Positions 26,145 to 36,964 of a DNA stretch of 64,000 nt are shown here, in pieces. Within the stretch, counting starts at the first letter, position 1. The number at the start of each line of letters is the position of its first letter. The stretch is taken from positions 3,100,001 to 3,164,000 of the forward strand of contig NZ_LT629755.1 of assembly GCF_900104685.1 (NCBI RefSeq), in the 5' to 3' direction. The position numbers and the translations under genes were made by a program. A model generated the notes under the pieces. That model had not been told where the DNA came from, searched no databases, and saw nothing but the letters and a program-made list of their open reading frames with translations. This stretch comes from Agromyces flavus. GTDB lineage: Bacteria > Actinomycetota > Actinomycetes > Actinomycetales > Microbacteriaceae.

Positions 26145-26184
26145 GGAGGCGGCCGAGTCCCGCATCGCGGGCTCGACCGCCTCC
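26145..26184. terminator. bidirectional terminator between convergent genes
   Basis: GGAGGCGG (26145-26152) pairs with CCGCCTCC (26177-26184); inside it GAG pairs with CTC and CCCGC with GCGGG around the loop ATC. It lies between the stops of the DivIVA-like gene and the flavohemoprotein on the opposite strand. Confidence 0.75.
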
Positions 26185-26194
26185 CGGCTTCGAC

Positions 26195-27415
26195 TCACGC
26201 GTCTGCGGTGGCGGGGTTGTGCGCCCAGAGGTCCGGGCCGAACACCTCGTAGTTGATCCGCTCGCTCGGGATGTCGCGACGGATCAGCGTCTCGCGCATG
26301 GCCCGCATGAACGGCAGCGGCCCGCACATGAACACGCTCGCGTCGGCGGGCAGCTCGACGGCGGTGAGGTCCATGAAGCCCGGCAGCGCCGGCTGCAGCG
26401 TCGGTGCCTTCTCGGCGTCGACCTCGTACCAGTTCTGCGCCTTGGCGTCGCTCATGGCGAGCACCTGGCGTCGGAGCGACTCGTAGAACGCGTGCGTGTC
26501 GTGCGCGCGGTCAGCGTGGAACAGGCGGACGGTGCGCTGGGGCTGCCGGCGCGAGAGGTCCTCGAGGATCGCGGCGATCGGGGTGATGCCGATGCCGGCC
26601 GACACGAGCACGAGCGGGGCGTCAGACTCGTCGAGGATCACGTCGCCCGCCGGCTGGGAGACCTCGAGGATGGCGCCGGGCTGCGCGTGCTCGTACAGCC
26701 AGTTCGAGACCTGGCCGTCGGGCGCCCCGTCCACGCCGCGCACGCGCTTGATCGTGACGCGGAGCGAGTCGCCGCGGGGGCCCGACGAGATCGTGTACTG
26801 GCGCGGCTGGCGCGACCCGTCGGGAAGGTCCACGGCGATCGCGACGTACTGGCCCGTGTGGTGCGACGGAACCATGCCGTCGACCGGGACCATGAGCAGC
26901 GAGAAGATGTCCTCGGCCTCCTCGAACCGCTCGACCACTCGGTAGCGTCGCCACGGCTGCTCGGGGTCGGTGCCGCCGAGCGCGTAGAGCTTCGCCTCCT
27001 CGGCGACGAGCGAGACGCCGAACAGCCAGTAGACCTCGTCCCATGCCATCCGCACCTCGGGGGTGACCGCGTCGCCGAGCACGGTGCCGACCGCGTCGAG
27101 CAGGTACTTGCCGACGATGGTGTACTCGCGCGCCTTGATGCCGAGCGACACGTGCTTGTTCGCGATGCGCCGCATGACCGGGCTGAAGTCGGGCGCGTCG
27201 GGATCGATCAGGTGCACGGCGAACGCGACGACGGATGCCGCGAGCGCCTTGGGCTGTTCGCCGATCGCCTGGTTCGCGCGGTTGAACACCCGGAGGAGCT
27301 CGGGGTGGTCGGCGAACATCGCCGGGTAGAACTCGCGCGTGATCGCCTCGGCGTGCTCGGCGACGACCCCGGCGGTGGCGCGGACGATCGCTTCGGACTC
27401 CTGTGAGAGCTGCAT
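26195..27415 (-). CDS. hmp: flavohemoprotein / nitric oxide dioxygenase
   Basis: 406 aa with canonical Hmp architecture. Globin residues Tyr30 (B10), Gln54 (E7) and His88 (F8) are in place; the FAD site is RQYTISS; NAD binding shows LVSAGIGITPIAAIL and FMCGPLPFMRAM; the C-terminus is YEVFGPDLW. It oxidises NO to nitrate with O2 and NAD(P)H. It is divergent from a COG2345-type regulator with conserved C-terminal cysteines, the likely NO- or redox-sensitive controller. GAAGGGAA lies upstream of ATG 27415. Confidence 0.93.
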   Translation of the reverse strand: MQLSQESEAIVRATAGVVAEHAEAITREFYPAMFADHPELLRVFNRANQAIGEQPKALAASVVAFAVHLIDPDAPDFSPVMRRIANKHVSLGIKAREYTIVGKYLLDAVGTVLGDAVTPEVRMAWDEVYWLFGVSLVAEEAKLYALGGTDPEQPWRRYRVVERFEEAEDIFSLLMVPVDGMVPSHHTGQYVAIAVDLPDGSRQPRQYTISSGPRGDSLRVTIKRVRGVDGAPDGQVSNWLYEHAQPGAILEVSQPAGDVILDESDAPLVLVSAGIGITPIAAILEDLSRRQPQRTVRLFHADRAHDTHAFYESLRRQVLAMSDAKAQNWYEVDAEKAPTLQPALPGFMDLTAVELPADASVFMCGPLPFMRAMRETLIRRDIPSERINYEVFGPDLWAHNPATADA

Positions 27416-27549
27416 GTGGTGTTCCCTTCGTTCGCAGACGCGTCGCTTCGAGTCTGGCGGGGCGGACGGCGGACGCGCCAGTCGCGTGCACCGGAGAAAT
27501 TCGGATCGGTCGCCCCAGGCTCGCCCAGCGGCGGTGGATGGAGGTCGCC

Positions 27550-27555
27550 TAGGAT
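27550..27555 (+). promoter_or_regulatory. -10 element for a leaderless start
   Basis: TAGGAT ends 6 bases before GTG 27562, with no ribosome site between. Confidence 0.55.
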
Positions 27556-27561
27556 CGCGGG

Positions 27562-28185
27562 GTGCCTCGTCGTGTCGGTGACTTCCGCGGTCTCACGCAG
27601 CCGAGCCGCGCGCGGCTGCTCCGCGCGATCCAGCGCGCACCCGGCCGTCGTGCGAACGAACTGGCCGACGAGTGCGAACTGCCGCTCAACACGGCGCGCG
27701 ATCACCTGCGCGTGCTCGAAGGCGAGGGACTCATCCGTGCCGAGAGCCGGCCGGTGGGCGGGCGCGGGCGTCCGCCGCTCGTGTTCCATCCGGTGCGGGA
27801 GTCGACGTCGAACGACGCTGCGAGGCACCGCGTCACCGCGGCGCGGCGGCGCGGTGCCCTGCTGCGCGCGGTCGTCGGCGAGCCTGACCGCGGGCGGGAC
27901 GACGCCGTCGCGCAACTCGACGTGCTCTACGAGCATCTGGATGACGCGGGCCTCGAGCCCGTCGTCGACGAGGACGCGCTCACGTTCGAGCTGGCGCCCT
28001 GCCGATATCACCGGCTCATCGACAGCGACCAGGCGCTCGTGTGCTCGATGCACGAACGACTCGTGCGCGACGTGCTGCACCAGGTCGACGGACCGCTCGT
28101 GCTTCAGCGGCTGGATCCCTTCGTCACCGAGCACCGGTGCCGGCTCGTGCTGGCACGACGTGAGGCGAGCGTCGAGGCAGGCTGA
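27562..28185 (+). CDS. ArsR/COG2345-type transcriptional regulator with C-terminal cysteines
   Basis: 207 aa. A winged HTH occupies residues 10-75 (TQPSRARLLRAIQRAPGRRANELADECELPLNTARDHLRVLEGEGLI). The C-terminal domain has Cys147, Cys161 and Cys193 (APCRYHR, VCSMHERL, HRCRLVL), matching the C-x13-C...C layout of COG2345 regulators related to the Fe-S protein SufR. An iron-sulfur, NO- or redox-sensing role is inferred from this and from divergence with hmp. Its 3' end overlaps the convergent gene at 28124-28185. Confidence 0.8.
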   Translation: MPRRVGDFRGLTQPSRARLLRAIQRAPGRRANELADECELPLNTARDHLRVLEGEGLIRAESRPVGGRGRPPLVFHPVRESTSNDAARHRVTAARRRGALLRAVVGEPDRGRDDAVAQLDVLYEHLDDAGLEPVVDEDALTFELAPCRYHRLIDSDQALVCSMHERLVRDVLHQVDGPLVLQRLDPFVTEHRCRLVLARREASVEAG

Positions 28186-28855
28186 CGGACTCGTCCACGC
28201 GGTCGCGCATCGATTCGCCGCTCCGGGCGCCTAGGAAGCGCGACGTGTCCGACACGGTCGCCGTGAGCAGCGCGACGAGCCGGTCGTCGGGGTCTCGGAC
28301 GCAGGCCCGCGCGATCCCGTCGACCGCGCCGGCCACGATGTCGCGGCACTGCCGGGCGGTCATGCGACGCGGGCCCGGACCGATCTCCGCGATGAATCGC
28401 GCGGCCCAGTCGTCCGCGGCGGGTGCGGAGCGGAGCGCCGCCTCGCCGAACTCGCGGAGCTCCGCCGAAAGGTCGTCGTCGCGGTCGGCGAGGATCGCGA
28501 GCGCGACGCGCAGGCCCACGGCCTGCGAGCGCTGGCGCTCCTCGGCGGCGACGGGCAGGGCGGATGCCGCGGCCCGCGCGGCGAGCATGACGTCGAGCAC
28601 GGGGTCGTCGCTCGTGAGGCCGACGACGCTCGGAATGAGCGAGGTGAGCCGGGCGCGTCCGTCGTCGCTCGTCAGGTCGTTCACCATGCGCGCGAGATGC
28701 GCCAGCGTCGGGTGCGTGCAGGCGGGATGGTCGCTCCACCGCTCGCCCGCGAGATAGGACGCGAACTCCATGAAGCACGCCCCGCGCCGTGGCGACCTGT
28801 GACGGCCCGGGGAGAGGATCGGCACGACATCCGGAGAAGCGATCGCGTGACGCAT
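28124..28855 (-). CDS. hypothetical protein, 243 aa
   Basis: Not recognised. Largely helical, Ala/Arg/Asp-rich, soluble; no signal peptide. Segments such as RFIAEIGPGPRRMTARQCRDIVAGAVDGIARACV and LVALLTATVSDTSRFLG look like packed helices. ATG 28855 follows GGGAGG at ideal spacing; ATG 28771 is a later in-frame choice. The 3' end overlaps the convergent regulator by 62 bases, and the 5' end faces the kdp promoter region. Confidence 0.6.
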   Translation of the reverse strand: MRHAIASPDVVPILSPGRHRSPRRGACFMEFASYLAGERWSDHPACTHPTLAHLARMVNDLTSDDGRARLTSLIPSVVGLTSDDPVLDVMLAARAAASALPVAAEERQRSQAVGLRVALAILADRDDDLSAELREFGEAALRSAPAADDWAARFIAEIGPGPRRMTARQCRDIVAGAVDGIARACVRDPDDRLVALLTATVSDTSRFLGARSGESMRDRVDESVSLPRRSPHVVPARAGTGAR

Positions 28856-28906
28856 GAGACCTCCCTCGCTCCCTCCACTCTGCGCCTGCCCCACCCCGGA
28901 TTCAAG

Positions 28907-28960
28907 CCCCGAATGGGATCCGCTGATTCGGGGAGAGGCGCCGTTAGGGAACCGTTCGGA
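28907..28960 (+). promoter_or_regulatory. candidate control region of the kdp operon
   Basis: CCCCGAAT (28907-28914) and ATTCGGGG (28926-28933) form an exact 8-bp inverted repeat. Just after it CCGTT occurs at 28941 and 28952, an 11-bp direct repeat of the kind used by OmpR/PhoB-type regulators such as KdpE. Read on the other strand the units are TCCCTAAC and TCCGAAC, similar to repeats before trkH. Confidence 0.45.
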
Positions 28961-29063
28961 TGGTCTCCGTCCGCCGGCGGCACGAGTTGCATGCGAAGTG
29001 CAGTGATGCGCACTGCCCGCCCGCCGAGCCCGGCGTCGCGGCATCCGCCCGACTGGAGTCATC

Positions 29064-29147
29064 GTGCTCGACCTCGTATACGTCGCCGTCATCGTCGCGA
29101 CGTTCGTCATCGTCGGCCTCATCGCGAAGGGGGTCGAGAAGCTGTGA
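29064..29147 (+). CDS. 27-aa single-helix membrane peptide ahead of kdpF
   Basis: Too short for ordinary gene finding. GTG 29064 (GGAGTC upstream) encodes MLDLVYVAVIVATFVIVGLI followed by AKGVEKL: one hydrophobic helix with a short basic end, similar in size and style to KdpF. Its TGA overlaps the kdpF GTG (GTGA), so it is translationally coupled as a first gene of the kdp operon. It could be a second KdpF-like accessory subunit. Confidence 0.6.
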   Translation: MLDLVYVAVIVATFVIVGLIAKGVEKL

Positions 29148-29233
29148 TCGTCTTCGAGCTGCTCGCCGCCGCGCTGGGCCTCGCCGCCGTGGCGTACCTC
29201 GTGTACGCCCTGATCCGGCCTGAGAGGTTCTAG
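29144..29233 (+). CDS. kdpF: potassium-transporting ATPase subunit KdpF
   Basis: 29-aa single-helix protein ending in YLVYALIRPERF, the hallmark C-terminus of KdpF. It stabilises the KdpFABC complex in the membrane. GTG 29144 overlaps the preceding stop by 4 bases, and its TAG is followed immediately by the GTG of kdpA. Confidence 0.85.
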   Translation: MIVFELLAAALGLAAVAYLVYALIRPERF

Positions 29234-30907
29234 GTGGAGGTGCTCCTCGCCGTCATCCAGGCGGCCACGCTCGTCCTGATCCTCGCGCTGCTCTACCGCC
29301 CGCTCGGCGACTGGATGGCGCGGGTGTACACGTCCGATCACGACACGCGCGCCGAGCGCCTCGTATACCGGCTCGTCGGCGTCGATTCGTCCTCCGAGCA
29401 GTCCTGGACGGCCTACCTGCGCGGCGTGCTCGCGTTCAGCCTCGTGGGCGTGCTGCTGCTCTACGCGCTGCAGCGCATCCAGGCCGTACTGCCGTATGCG
29501 CTGGGTCTCCCGGCGGTGCCGGAGGGGCTCGCGTTCAACTCCGCTGCCTCGTTCGTCACCAACACGAACTGGCAGTCGTACTCGCCCGAGCTCACGCTGG
29601 GCTACACCGTGCAGTTCGCCGGCCTCGCGGTGCAGAACTTCGTCTCCGCCGCCGTGGGGATCGCAGTGGCTGTCGCCCTCGTCCGCGGGTTCGCGCGCCG
29701 CCGTAGCGGCACCATCGGCAACTTCTGGGTCGACCTCGTGCGCGGCTCGTTCCGCCTGCTGCTGCCCGGTGCGTTCCTCGCCGCGATCGTGCTGATGGTC
29801 GGCGGCGTCGTGCAGAACTTCAACGGCTTCACCGAGATCTCCACGCTCGTCGGCGACACTCAGGTGATCCCGGGTGGGCCGGTCGCCTCCCAGGAGGCGA
29901 TCAAGGAGCTCGGCACGAACGGCGGCGGGTTCTTCAACGCCAACTCCGCACACCCGTTCGAGAACCCGACAGCGTGGACGAGCCTGTTCGAGATCGTGCT
30001 GCTGCTCGCCATCCCCGTGTCCCTTCCCCGCACCTTCGGACGCATGGTCGGCTCGTACCGGCAGGGCTACGCGATCCTCGCGGTGATGGCATCGTTGTTC
30101 GTCGTGTCACTCGTCGCGGTGAGCGCGATCGAGTGGGCCGGCCACGGCACGGCGCCAGAACTCGCCGGTGCGCCGATGGAGGGCAAGGAGCAGCGTTTCG
30201 GAGTCCTCGGCTCGACCCTGTTCGCGGCGAGCACGACGCTCACGTCCACCGGGGCCGTGAACTCGATGCACGACTCGTACACGGCACTCGGCGGCATGAT
30301 GCCGATGCTGAACATGATGCTCGGCGAGGTCGCCCCCGGCGGCGTCGGCTCCGGCCTCTACGGCATGCTGGTGCTCGCCGTCATCGCCGTGTTCATCGCC
30401 GGCCTGCTCGTCGGACGGACTCCCGAGTACCTGGGCAAGAAGATCGGCCCCCGCGAGATCAAGCTGGCGAGCCTCTACATCCTCGTCACCCCGACGCTCG
30501 TGCTCGCCGGGACCGCGCTGAGCTTCGCGATCCCCGGCGTCCGCGAGGACGTCGAGAACGTCTCGATCTGGAACCCGGGCATCCACGGCATGTCGGAGGT
30601 GCTCTACGCGTTCACGAGCGCGTCGAACAACAACGGCTCCGCGTTCGCCGGTCTCACGGCGAACACGGCGTGGATGAACACCGCGCTCGGCGTCGCGATG
30701 CTGCTCGGACGCTTCGTGCCGATCGTGCTCGTGCTGGCGCTCGCCGGCAGCCTCGCGGCGCAGGACACGGTTCCCGCCACGGCCGGAACGCTGCCGACGC
30801 ACCGGCCGCAGTTCGTCGGACTCCTCGCGGGCGTAACCGTGCTCGTCACCGCATTGACCTACTTCCCCGTTCTCACGCTGGGTCCCCTGGCGGAAGGGCT
30901 GAGCTGA
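29234..30907 (+). CDS. kdpA: potassium-transporting ATPase subunit KdpA
   Basis: 557 aa, about 10 helices; the K+-binding channel subunit of the high-affinity Kdp pump, related to TrkH/KtrB. Selectivity-filter-type segments are visible: [46 protein letters not shown] and [13 protein letters not shown]. Length is as expected. It begins directly after kdpF and is separated from kdpB by 3 bases. Confidence 0.95.
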   Translation: MEVLLAVIQAATLVLILALLYRPLGDWMARVYTSDHDTRAERLVYRLVGVDSSSEQSWTAYLRGVLAFSLVGVLLLYALQRIQAVLPYALGLPAVPEGLAFNSAASFVTNTNWQSYSPELTLGYTVQFAGLAVQNFVSAAVGIAVAVALVRGFARRRSGTIGNFWVDLVRGSFRLLLPGAFLAAIVLMVGGVVQNFNGFTEISTLVGDTQVIPGGPVASQEAIKELGTNGGGFFNANSAHPFENPTAWTSLFEIVLLLAIPVSLPRTFGRMVGSYRQGYAILAVMASLFVVSLVAVSAIEWAGHGTAPELAGAPMEGKEQRFGVLGSTLFAASTTLTSTGAVNSMHDSYTALGGMMPMLNMMLGEVAPGGVGSGLYGMLVLAVIAVFIAGLLVGRTPEYLGKKIGPREIKLASLYILVTPTLVLAGTALSFAIPGVREDVENVSIWNPGIHGMSEVLYAFTSASNNNGSAFAGLTANTAWMNTALGVAMLLGRFVPIVLVLALAGSLAAQDTVPATAGTLPTHRPQFVGLLAGVTVLVTALTYFPVLTLGPLAEGLS

Positions 30908-30910
30908 TCC

Positions 30911-33079
30911 ATGTCCACCATCACCGTTCCCACCCCCCCGAGCAGCCCGCTCGAGGAGCACCAACCCCACCGGCATCCCAAGCCCAAGGCGCCGTTCGGG
31001 CCCAGGCAGCTGGTCGCCGCCCTGCCCGGCGCATTGCGCAAGCTCGACCCGAGGCAGATGTGGCACAACCCCGTCATGTTCATCGTCGAGGTCGGCGCAC
31101 TCGTGACGACGGCGGTCGCGATCGCCGAGCCGTTCCTCGGCGGGCCCGAGGCATCCGGCGGTACCGAGGTGCCGGCGAGCTTCACCTGGGCGATCGCCGT
31201 GTGGCTCTGGATCACCGTGGTCTTCGCCAACCTGGCGGAAGCGGTCGCCGAGGGTCGCGGCAAGGCGCAGGCCGACACGCTCCGGAAGACCCGCACGACG
31301 ACCGTCGCGCACCTCGTCCAGCGGTACGACGCCGCGGGTGACCCGGCGGCCGAAGGCGCGGCCATGACGGATGTCGCGAGCGCCGACCTTCGACTCGGCG
31401 ACGTCGTGGTGGTCTCCGCCGGCGACCTGGTCCCCGGCGACGGCGACATCGTGCACGGCATCGCCTCGGTCGACGAGTCGGCGATCACCGGGGAGTCGGC
31501 GCCGGTCGTCCGCGAGTCGGGCGGCGACCGCAGCGCCGTGACCGGCGGAACCCGGGTGCTCTCCGACCGCATCGTGGTGCGCATCACGTCGAAGCCGGGT
31601 GAGACGTTCGTGGACCGCATGATCGCGCTCGTCGAAGGCGCTGCCCGGCAGAAGACCCCGAACGAGATCGCGCTGAACATCCTGCTCGCCGCCCTCTCGA
31701 TCGTGTTCGTCGTCGTCGTGCTCACGATCAACCCCATCGCCTCGTATGCCGCGTCGCCCGCGAGCCTGCCCGTGCTCATCGCGCTCCTGGTCTGCCTCAT
31801 CCCGACGACGATCGGCGGCCTCCTCTCGGCCATCGGCATCGCCGGCATGGACCGGCTCGTGCAGCAGAACGTGCTCGCCATGTCGGGCCGCGCGGTCGAG
31901 GCGGCCGGCGACGTCACGACGCTCCTGCTCGACAAGACCGGCACCATCACCTACGGCAACCGCCGCGCGACCGAGTTCATCGCACTGGAGGGCGTCGCCG
32001 AGGAGGACCTGGTGCGCGCGGCGGCGCTCGCCTCGCTCGCCGACCCGACCCCCGAGGGCAGCTCGATCGTCGAGCTCGCCGCGAGCCGCGGCATCCGCTT
32101 CGACGCCCCGCCGGCGGGCGAGGTCGTGCCGTTCACCGCGCAGACCCGGATGTCGGGACTCGACCTCGCCGACGGCACGATCGTCCGCAAGGGCGCCGGT
32201 TCCGCGGTCAGTGCCTGGGTGGAGGGGCATGATCGCATCCCGTCGAGCGTGGAGGACGAGCTCCGCAAGCGCGTGGACGCCATCTCGACCGACGGCGGCA
32301 CCCCGCTCGTCGTCGCGATGCGCGACGGCGAGGGGTCATCCAAGGTCCTCGGCGTCGTGCACCTCAAGGACATCGTGAAGGAGGGCCTCGTCGAGCGGTT
32401 CGCCGAGCTGCGCGCGATGGGCATCCGCACGGTCATGATCACGGGCGACAACCCGCTCACCGCGAAGGCGATCTCCGCCGAGGCCGGCGTCGACGACTTC
32501 CTCGCGGAGGCGACGCCCGAGGAGAAGCTCTCGCTCATCCGCCGCGAGCAGGAGGGCGGGAACCTCGTCGCGATGACCGGCGACGGCACGAACGACGCGC
32601 CCGCCCTCGCGCAGGCCGACGTCGGCGTGGCGATGAACACGGGCACGTCGGCGGCGAAGGAGGCGGGGAACATGGTCGACCTCGACTCCGACCCGACGAA
32701 GCTCATCGACATCGTGCGCATCGGCAAGCAGTTGCTCATCACGCGCGGCGCACTCACGACGTTCTCGATCGCGAACGACGTCGCGAAGTACTTCGCGATC
32801 ATCCCGGCCATGTTCGCGGGGGTCTTCCCGGGCCTCGCGGCGCTCAACGTGATGCAACTGAGCTCGCCGGCCTCGGCGGTGCTGTCCGCGGTCATCTTCA
32901 ACGCGATCATCATCGTGATCCTGATCCCGCTCGCGCTGCGCGGCGTGAAGTACCGTCCGCTCGGCGCAACGGCGATCCTCAACCACAACCTGCTCGTCTA
33001 CGGGCTCGGCGGCATCATCGCGCCGTTCGTCGGCATCAAGCTGATCGACCTCGTCGTGACCCTCATCCCCGGCTTCTGA
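30911..33079 (+). CDS. kdpB: potassium-transporting ATPase subunit KdpB
   Basis: 722-aa P-type ATPase catalytic subunit. The phosphorylated Asp341 lies in DKTGTIT; the actuator motif is [11 protein letters not shown] binding includes [16 protein letters not shown]; the hinge is [13 protein letters not shown], followed by [44 protein letters not shown]. It is ~30-40 residues longer at the N-terminus than E. coli KdpB, with a His/Pro-rich start. It hydrolyses ATP to drive K+ uptake through KdpA. Confidence 0.96.
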   Translation: MSTITVPTPPSSPLEEHQPHRHPKPKAPFGPRQLVAALPGALRKLDPRQMWHNPVMFIVEVGALVTTAVAIAEPFLGGPEASGGTEVPASFTWAIAVWLWITVVFANLAEAVAEGRGKAQADTLRKTRTTTVAHLVQRYDAAGDPAAEGAAMTDVASADLRLGDVVVVSAGDLVPGDGDIVHGIASVDESAITGESAPVVRESGGDRSAVTGGTRVLSDRIVVRITSKPGETFVDRMIALVEGAARQKTPNEIALNILLAALSIVFVVVVLTINPIASYAASPASLPVLIALLVCLIPTTIGGLLSAIGIAGMDRLVQQNVLAMSGRAVEAAGDVTTLLLDKTGTITYGNRRATEFIALEGVAEEDLVRAAALASLADPTPEGSSIVELAASRGIRFDAPPAGEVVPFTAQTRMSGLDLADGTIVRKGAGSAVSAWVEGHDRIPSSVEDELRKRVDAISTDGGTPLVVAMRDGEGSSKVLGVVHLKDIVKEGLVERFAELRAMGIRTVMITGDNPLTAKAISAEAGVDDFLAEATPEEKLSLIRREQEGGNLVAMTGDGTNDAPALAQADVGVAMNTGTSAAKEAGNMVDLDSDPTKLIDIVRIGKQLLITRGALTTFSIANDVAKYFAIIPAMFAGVFPGLAALNVMQLSSPASAVLSAVIFNAIIIVILIPLALRGVKYRPLGATAILNHNLLVYGLGGIIAPFVGIKLIDLVVTLIPGF

Positions 33080-33115
33080 TCTCGACCGACGATTCCATCG
33101 AAAGGACGTCTCCAA

Positions 33116-33727
33116 ATGAGCACCACGCGCAGCACGATGCGGACGCACTGGGTCGCGCTCCGGGCCATGCTCGTCTTCACGGCCGTGCTCGGCCTCGCCT
33201 ATCCGCTCGCCATGACCGTGATCGCGCAGGTCGCGCTGCCCGCGCAGGCCGACGGCTCCCTCGTCCGGGATGCCGACGGCGACGTCGTCGGGTCCGCGGT
33301 CCTCGGGCAGGCGTTCACGGACGCCGACGGCGAGCCGTTGCCCGAGTGGTTCCAGTCGCGGCCCTCGGCGGCCGGCGACGGCTACGACGGCGGGGCGTCG
33401 AGCGGAAGCAACTACGGACCGGAGAACGACGACCTCATCGCGGCGATCGAAGAGCGCCGGGCCCAGGTCGCCGAGCTCGAGCGCGTCCACGAGAACGACG
33501 TGCCCGCCGACGCCGTCACCGCGTCGGCCTCCGGCCTGGACCCGCACATCAGTCCCGAGTACGCCCTGCTGCAGGTCGACCGGGTCGCCGAAGCGCGCGG
33601 CCTCGACGAGGCCGACGTCCGTTCGCTGGTCGAGGACCACATGCAGTCGCCGGACCTCGGGTTCCTCGGCTCGCCCACGGTCAACGTCCTGTCGTTGAAC
33701 CTCGCGCTCGCCGAGATGGGAGACTGA
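33116..33727 (+). CDS. kdpC: potassium-transporting ATPase subunit KdpC
   Basis: 203 aa: one N-terminal helix (MLVFTAVLGLAYPLAMTVIAQ) and an extracytoplasmic domain with the typical WFQSRPSAAGDGYDGGASSGSNYGPEN motif and a C-terminal LGFLGSPTVNVLSLNLAL. Stabilises the Kdp complex and aids K+ binding. GAAAGGA lies before ATG 33116. kdpD starts 4 bases after its stop. Confidence 0.94.
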   Translation: MSTTRSTMRTHWVALRAMLVFTAVLGLAYPLAMTVIAQVALPAQADGSLVRDADGDVVGSAVLGQAFTDADGEPLPEWFQSRPSAAGDGYDGGASSGSNYGPENDDLIAAIEERRAQVAELERVHENDVPADAVTASASGLDPHISPEYALLQVDRVAEARGLDEADVRSLVEDHMQSPDLGFLGSPTVNVLSLNLALAEMGD

Positions 33728-33731
33728 CGGC

Positions 33732-36211
33732 ATGAGACGGGGGCGGCTCCGCGTTCTTCTCGGCGCCGCACCCGGCGTCGGCAAGACCTACACGATGCTC
33801 GAGGAGGGCCGCCGCCTCCGCGACGAGGGACGCGACGTCGTCGTGGGCTTCGTCGAGCCCCATGGCCGCGCTGCCACCGCCGCGATGGTCGACGGGCTCG
33901 AGGTCGTGCCGCGCCGCACCGAGACGCATCGCGGGCTCCGGCTCGAGGAGATGGACCTCGACGCGGTGCTCGCCCGCAAGCCCGAGATCGCCCTCGTCGA
34001 CGAACTCGCCCACACGAACGCCCCCGGTTCGCGCCATCCGAAGCGCTGGCAGGATGTGGAGGACCTGCTCGCCGCCGGCATCGACGTGATCTCGACCGTG
34101 AACACCCAGCACATCGAGTCGCTCGGCGACGTCGTGTACGAGATCACCGGCGCCCAGCAGCGCGAGACGATCCCCGACGCCGTGCTGCGCGGCGCCGACC
34201 AGGTCGAGGTGGTCGACCTCGCGCCCCAAGCCCTGCGGGACCGCCTCGCCACCGGCCTGGTGTACCCGGCCGAGCGCATCGACGCGGCCCTGTCCAACTA
34301 CTTCCGGCTCGGCAACCTCACCGCGCTGCGGGAGCTCGCGCTGCTGTGGCTCGCCGACGAGGTCGACCAGGCGCTCAAGGCATACCGCGCCGAGCACGGC
34401 ATCACCGGCAAGTGGGAGGCCCGCGAGCGGGTCGTCGTGGCGCTCACAGGCGGCCCCGAGGGCGAGACGCTGCTGCGTCGCGGCGCCCGGATCGCGGCGC
34501 GCTCGTCGGGCGGCGAGCTCCTCGCCGTGCACGTGACCAGCCCCGACGGGTTGCGGGCGCGCCATCCGGAGGCCCTCGACCGGCAACGCACCCTGGTGGA
34601 GCGCCTCGGCGGCACCTATCACGAGGTCGTCGGCGAAGACATCCCGAAAGCGCTCGTCGACTTCGCCCGCGCATCGGATGCCACGCAGCTGGTGATCGGC
34701 GTGAGCCGCCGGTCGCGGCTCACCGCGGCGTTCACGGGGCCGGGTATCGGCGCGACGGTCATCCGCGAATCGGGCGACATCGACGTGCACATCGTCACGC
34801 ACGCGGCGGCCGGATCGGCCATCTCGCTGCCCCGCCTCGGCGGTGCGCTCAGCCGGCAGCGACTCATCGCGGGGTTCGCGGTCGCGCTCGTCGCAGGCCC
34901 ACTCCTCAGCTGGCTGCTCTGGACCCTGCAGACCGACGCATCCATCACGAGCGACGTGCTGGCCTACCAGCTGCTCGTCATCATCGTGGCGCTCATCGGC
35001 GGCCTCTGGCCCGGACTCTTCGCGGCGGTGCTCTCTGGCATCACGCTGAACTTCCTCTTCATCGAGCCGCGGTACACGCTCTCGATCGGACAGCCGCGGC
35101 AGCTCCTCGCGCTGGGGTTCTATGTGGTCAACGCACTGCTCGTCAGCTATGTCGTCGACCAGGCGGCGCGTCGCTCGCGGGAAGCTCGGCGGTCGGAAGC
35201 CGAGTCGCAGCTGCTCGTGACGATCGCCGGAAGCGTGCTCCGTGGCGAGGACGCCCTCCAGGCGATGGTCACCCGCACGCGCGAGGCGTTCGGCCTCGCG
35301 GGCGTGCGACTCCTCGTCGATGGTGAGGTGCGCGTCGCCGACGGCGAACCGACCAGCGACGATCGGCATTCGGTCGTGCCCATCGGGACCCGCGGAGTGC
35401 TCGAGCTGCACGGACACGAGCTCGAGGCATCCGAGCGCCGACTGCTCGCGGTCATCGCGACGCAGATGGATGCCGCGATCGAGCAGGGCGCGCTCGCGAC
35501 CGCCGCCTCCGCAGCGGACTCGCTGGCTGAGACCGACCGGGTGCGCAGCGCGCTGCTCGCCGCTGTCGGACACGACCTGCGACGTCCACTGACGGCTGCG
35601 AGCGCCGCGGTGAGCGCGCTGCGGGCCGACGACGTGAAGCTCGGCCGCGGCGAGCGGCGGGAACTGCTCGCGACGGCTGCGGAGAGCTTGGACTCGCTCG
35701 CCGGCCTCGTCACCAACCTGCTCGATGTGAGCCGTGTGCAGGCCGGCGCGCTCGCCGTCACCATCGCACCGACGGAAATCGCGGACGTCGTCTTCCCTGC
35801 GCTCGAGGAACTGCACGCAGGTCCGGGGGAGCTCGAGCTCGAACTCCCCGACGACGGGCCCCGGGTGCTGGCCGACGCCGTGCTGCTTCAGCGCGTCGTG
35901 GTCAACCTGCTCGCGAACGCCATGCGGTTCTCTCCGCCAGGTGAGCGCGTCCTGGTGACGGCCAGCGCCTTCCGAGGTTCCGTGCAGCTTCGCATCGTGG
36001 ACCGGGGGCCCGGGATCCCGCCCGAGCGCCGCGACCAGGTGTTCACGCCGTTCCAGCGCCTCGGCGACACCGACAACGACACGGGCCTCGGCCTGGGCCT
36101 CGCGCTCTCAAAGGGCTTCGTCGAGGGCATGGACGGCACACTGGACGTGGAGGACACGCCGGGTGGGGGCGTCACGATGGTGGTCACCCTGCCTGCGGAG
36201 GAGGCGGACGC

Positions 36212-36215
<4 letters not shown>
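33732..36215 (+). CDS. kdpD: osmosensitive K+ channel histidine kinase KdpD
   Basis: 827-aa sensor kinase. N-terminal KdpD domain with a Walker A at residues 11-19 (GAAPGVGKT), a Usp-like domain at about 230-355, four transmembrane helices at about 375-475, a GAF-like region, then HisKA with His614 in VGHDLRRPL and an HATPase domain (NLLANAMRFS, DRGPGIP, GLGLGLALSKGFVEGMDG). It phosphorylates KdpE under K+ limitation. The kdpE start overlaps its stop by 4 bases. Confidence 0.95.
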
Positions 36216-36904
<689 letters not shown>

Positions 36905-36908
36905 CACA

Positions 36909-36938
36909 ATCCTTACGCTTCCATACCGGATCCTCACG
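36909..36938 (+). promoter_or_regulatory. triple direct repeat before the TrkH-like gene
   Basis: TCCTTAC (36910), TCCATAC (36920) and TCCTCAC (36931) repeat at 10- and 11-base intervals, a helical-turn phasing typical of OmpR-family regulator arrays. It lies immediately after kdpE and before the next transporter gene. Confidence 0.45.
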
Positions 36939-36964
36939 GCCCGCTGACGCCCTCTCGGCGCCGA

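Noticed and set aside
28912..28933. The inverted repeat before kdp as a c-di-AMP (ydaO-type) riboswitch
   Set aside because: The region lacks the long conserved junctions of that riboswitch; only a short dyad is present.
30107..32230. 707-codon reverse frame over kdpA and kdpB
   Set aside because: Antisense to two certain genes, low-complexity charged translation, no ribosome site.
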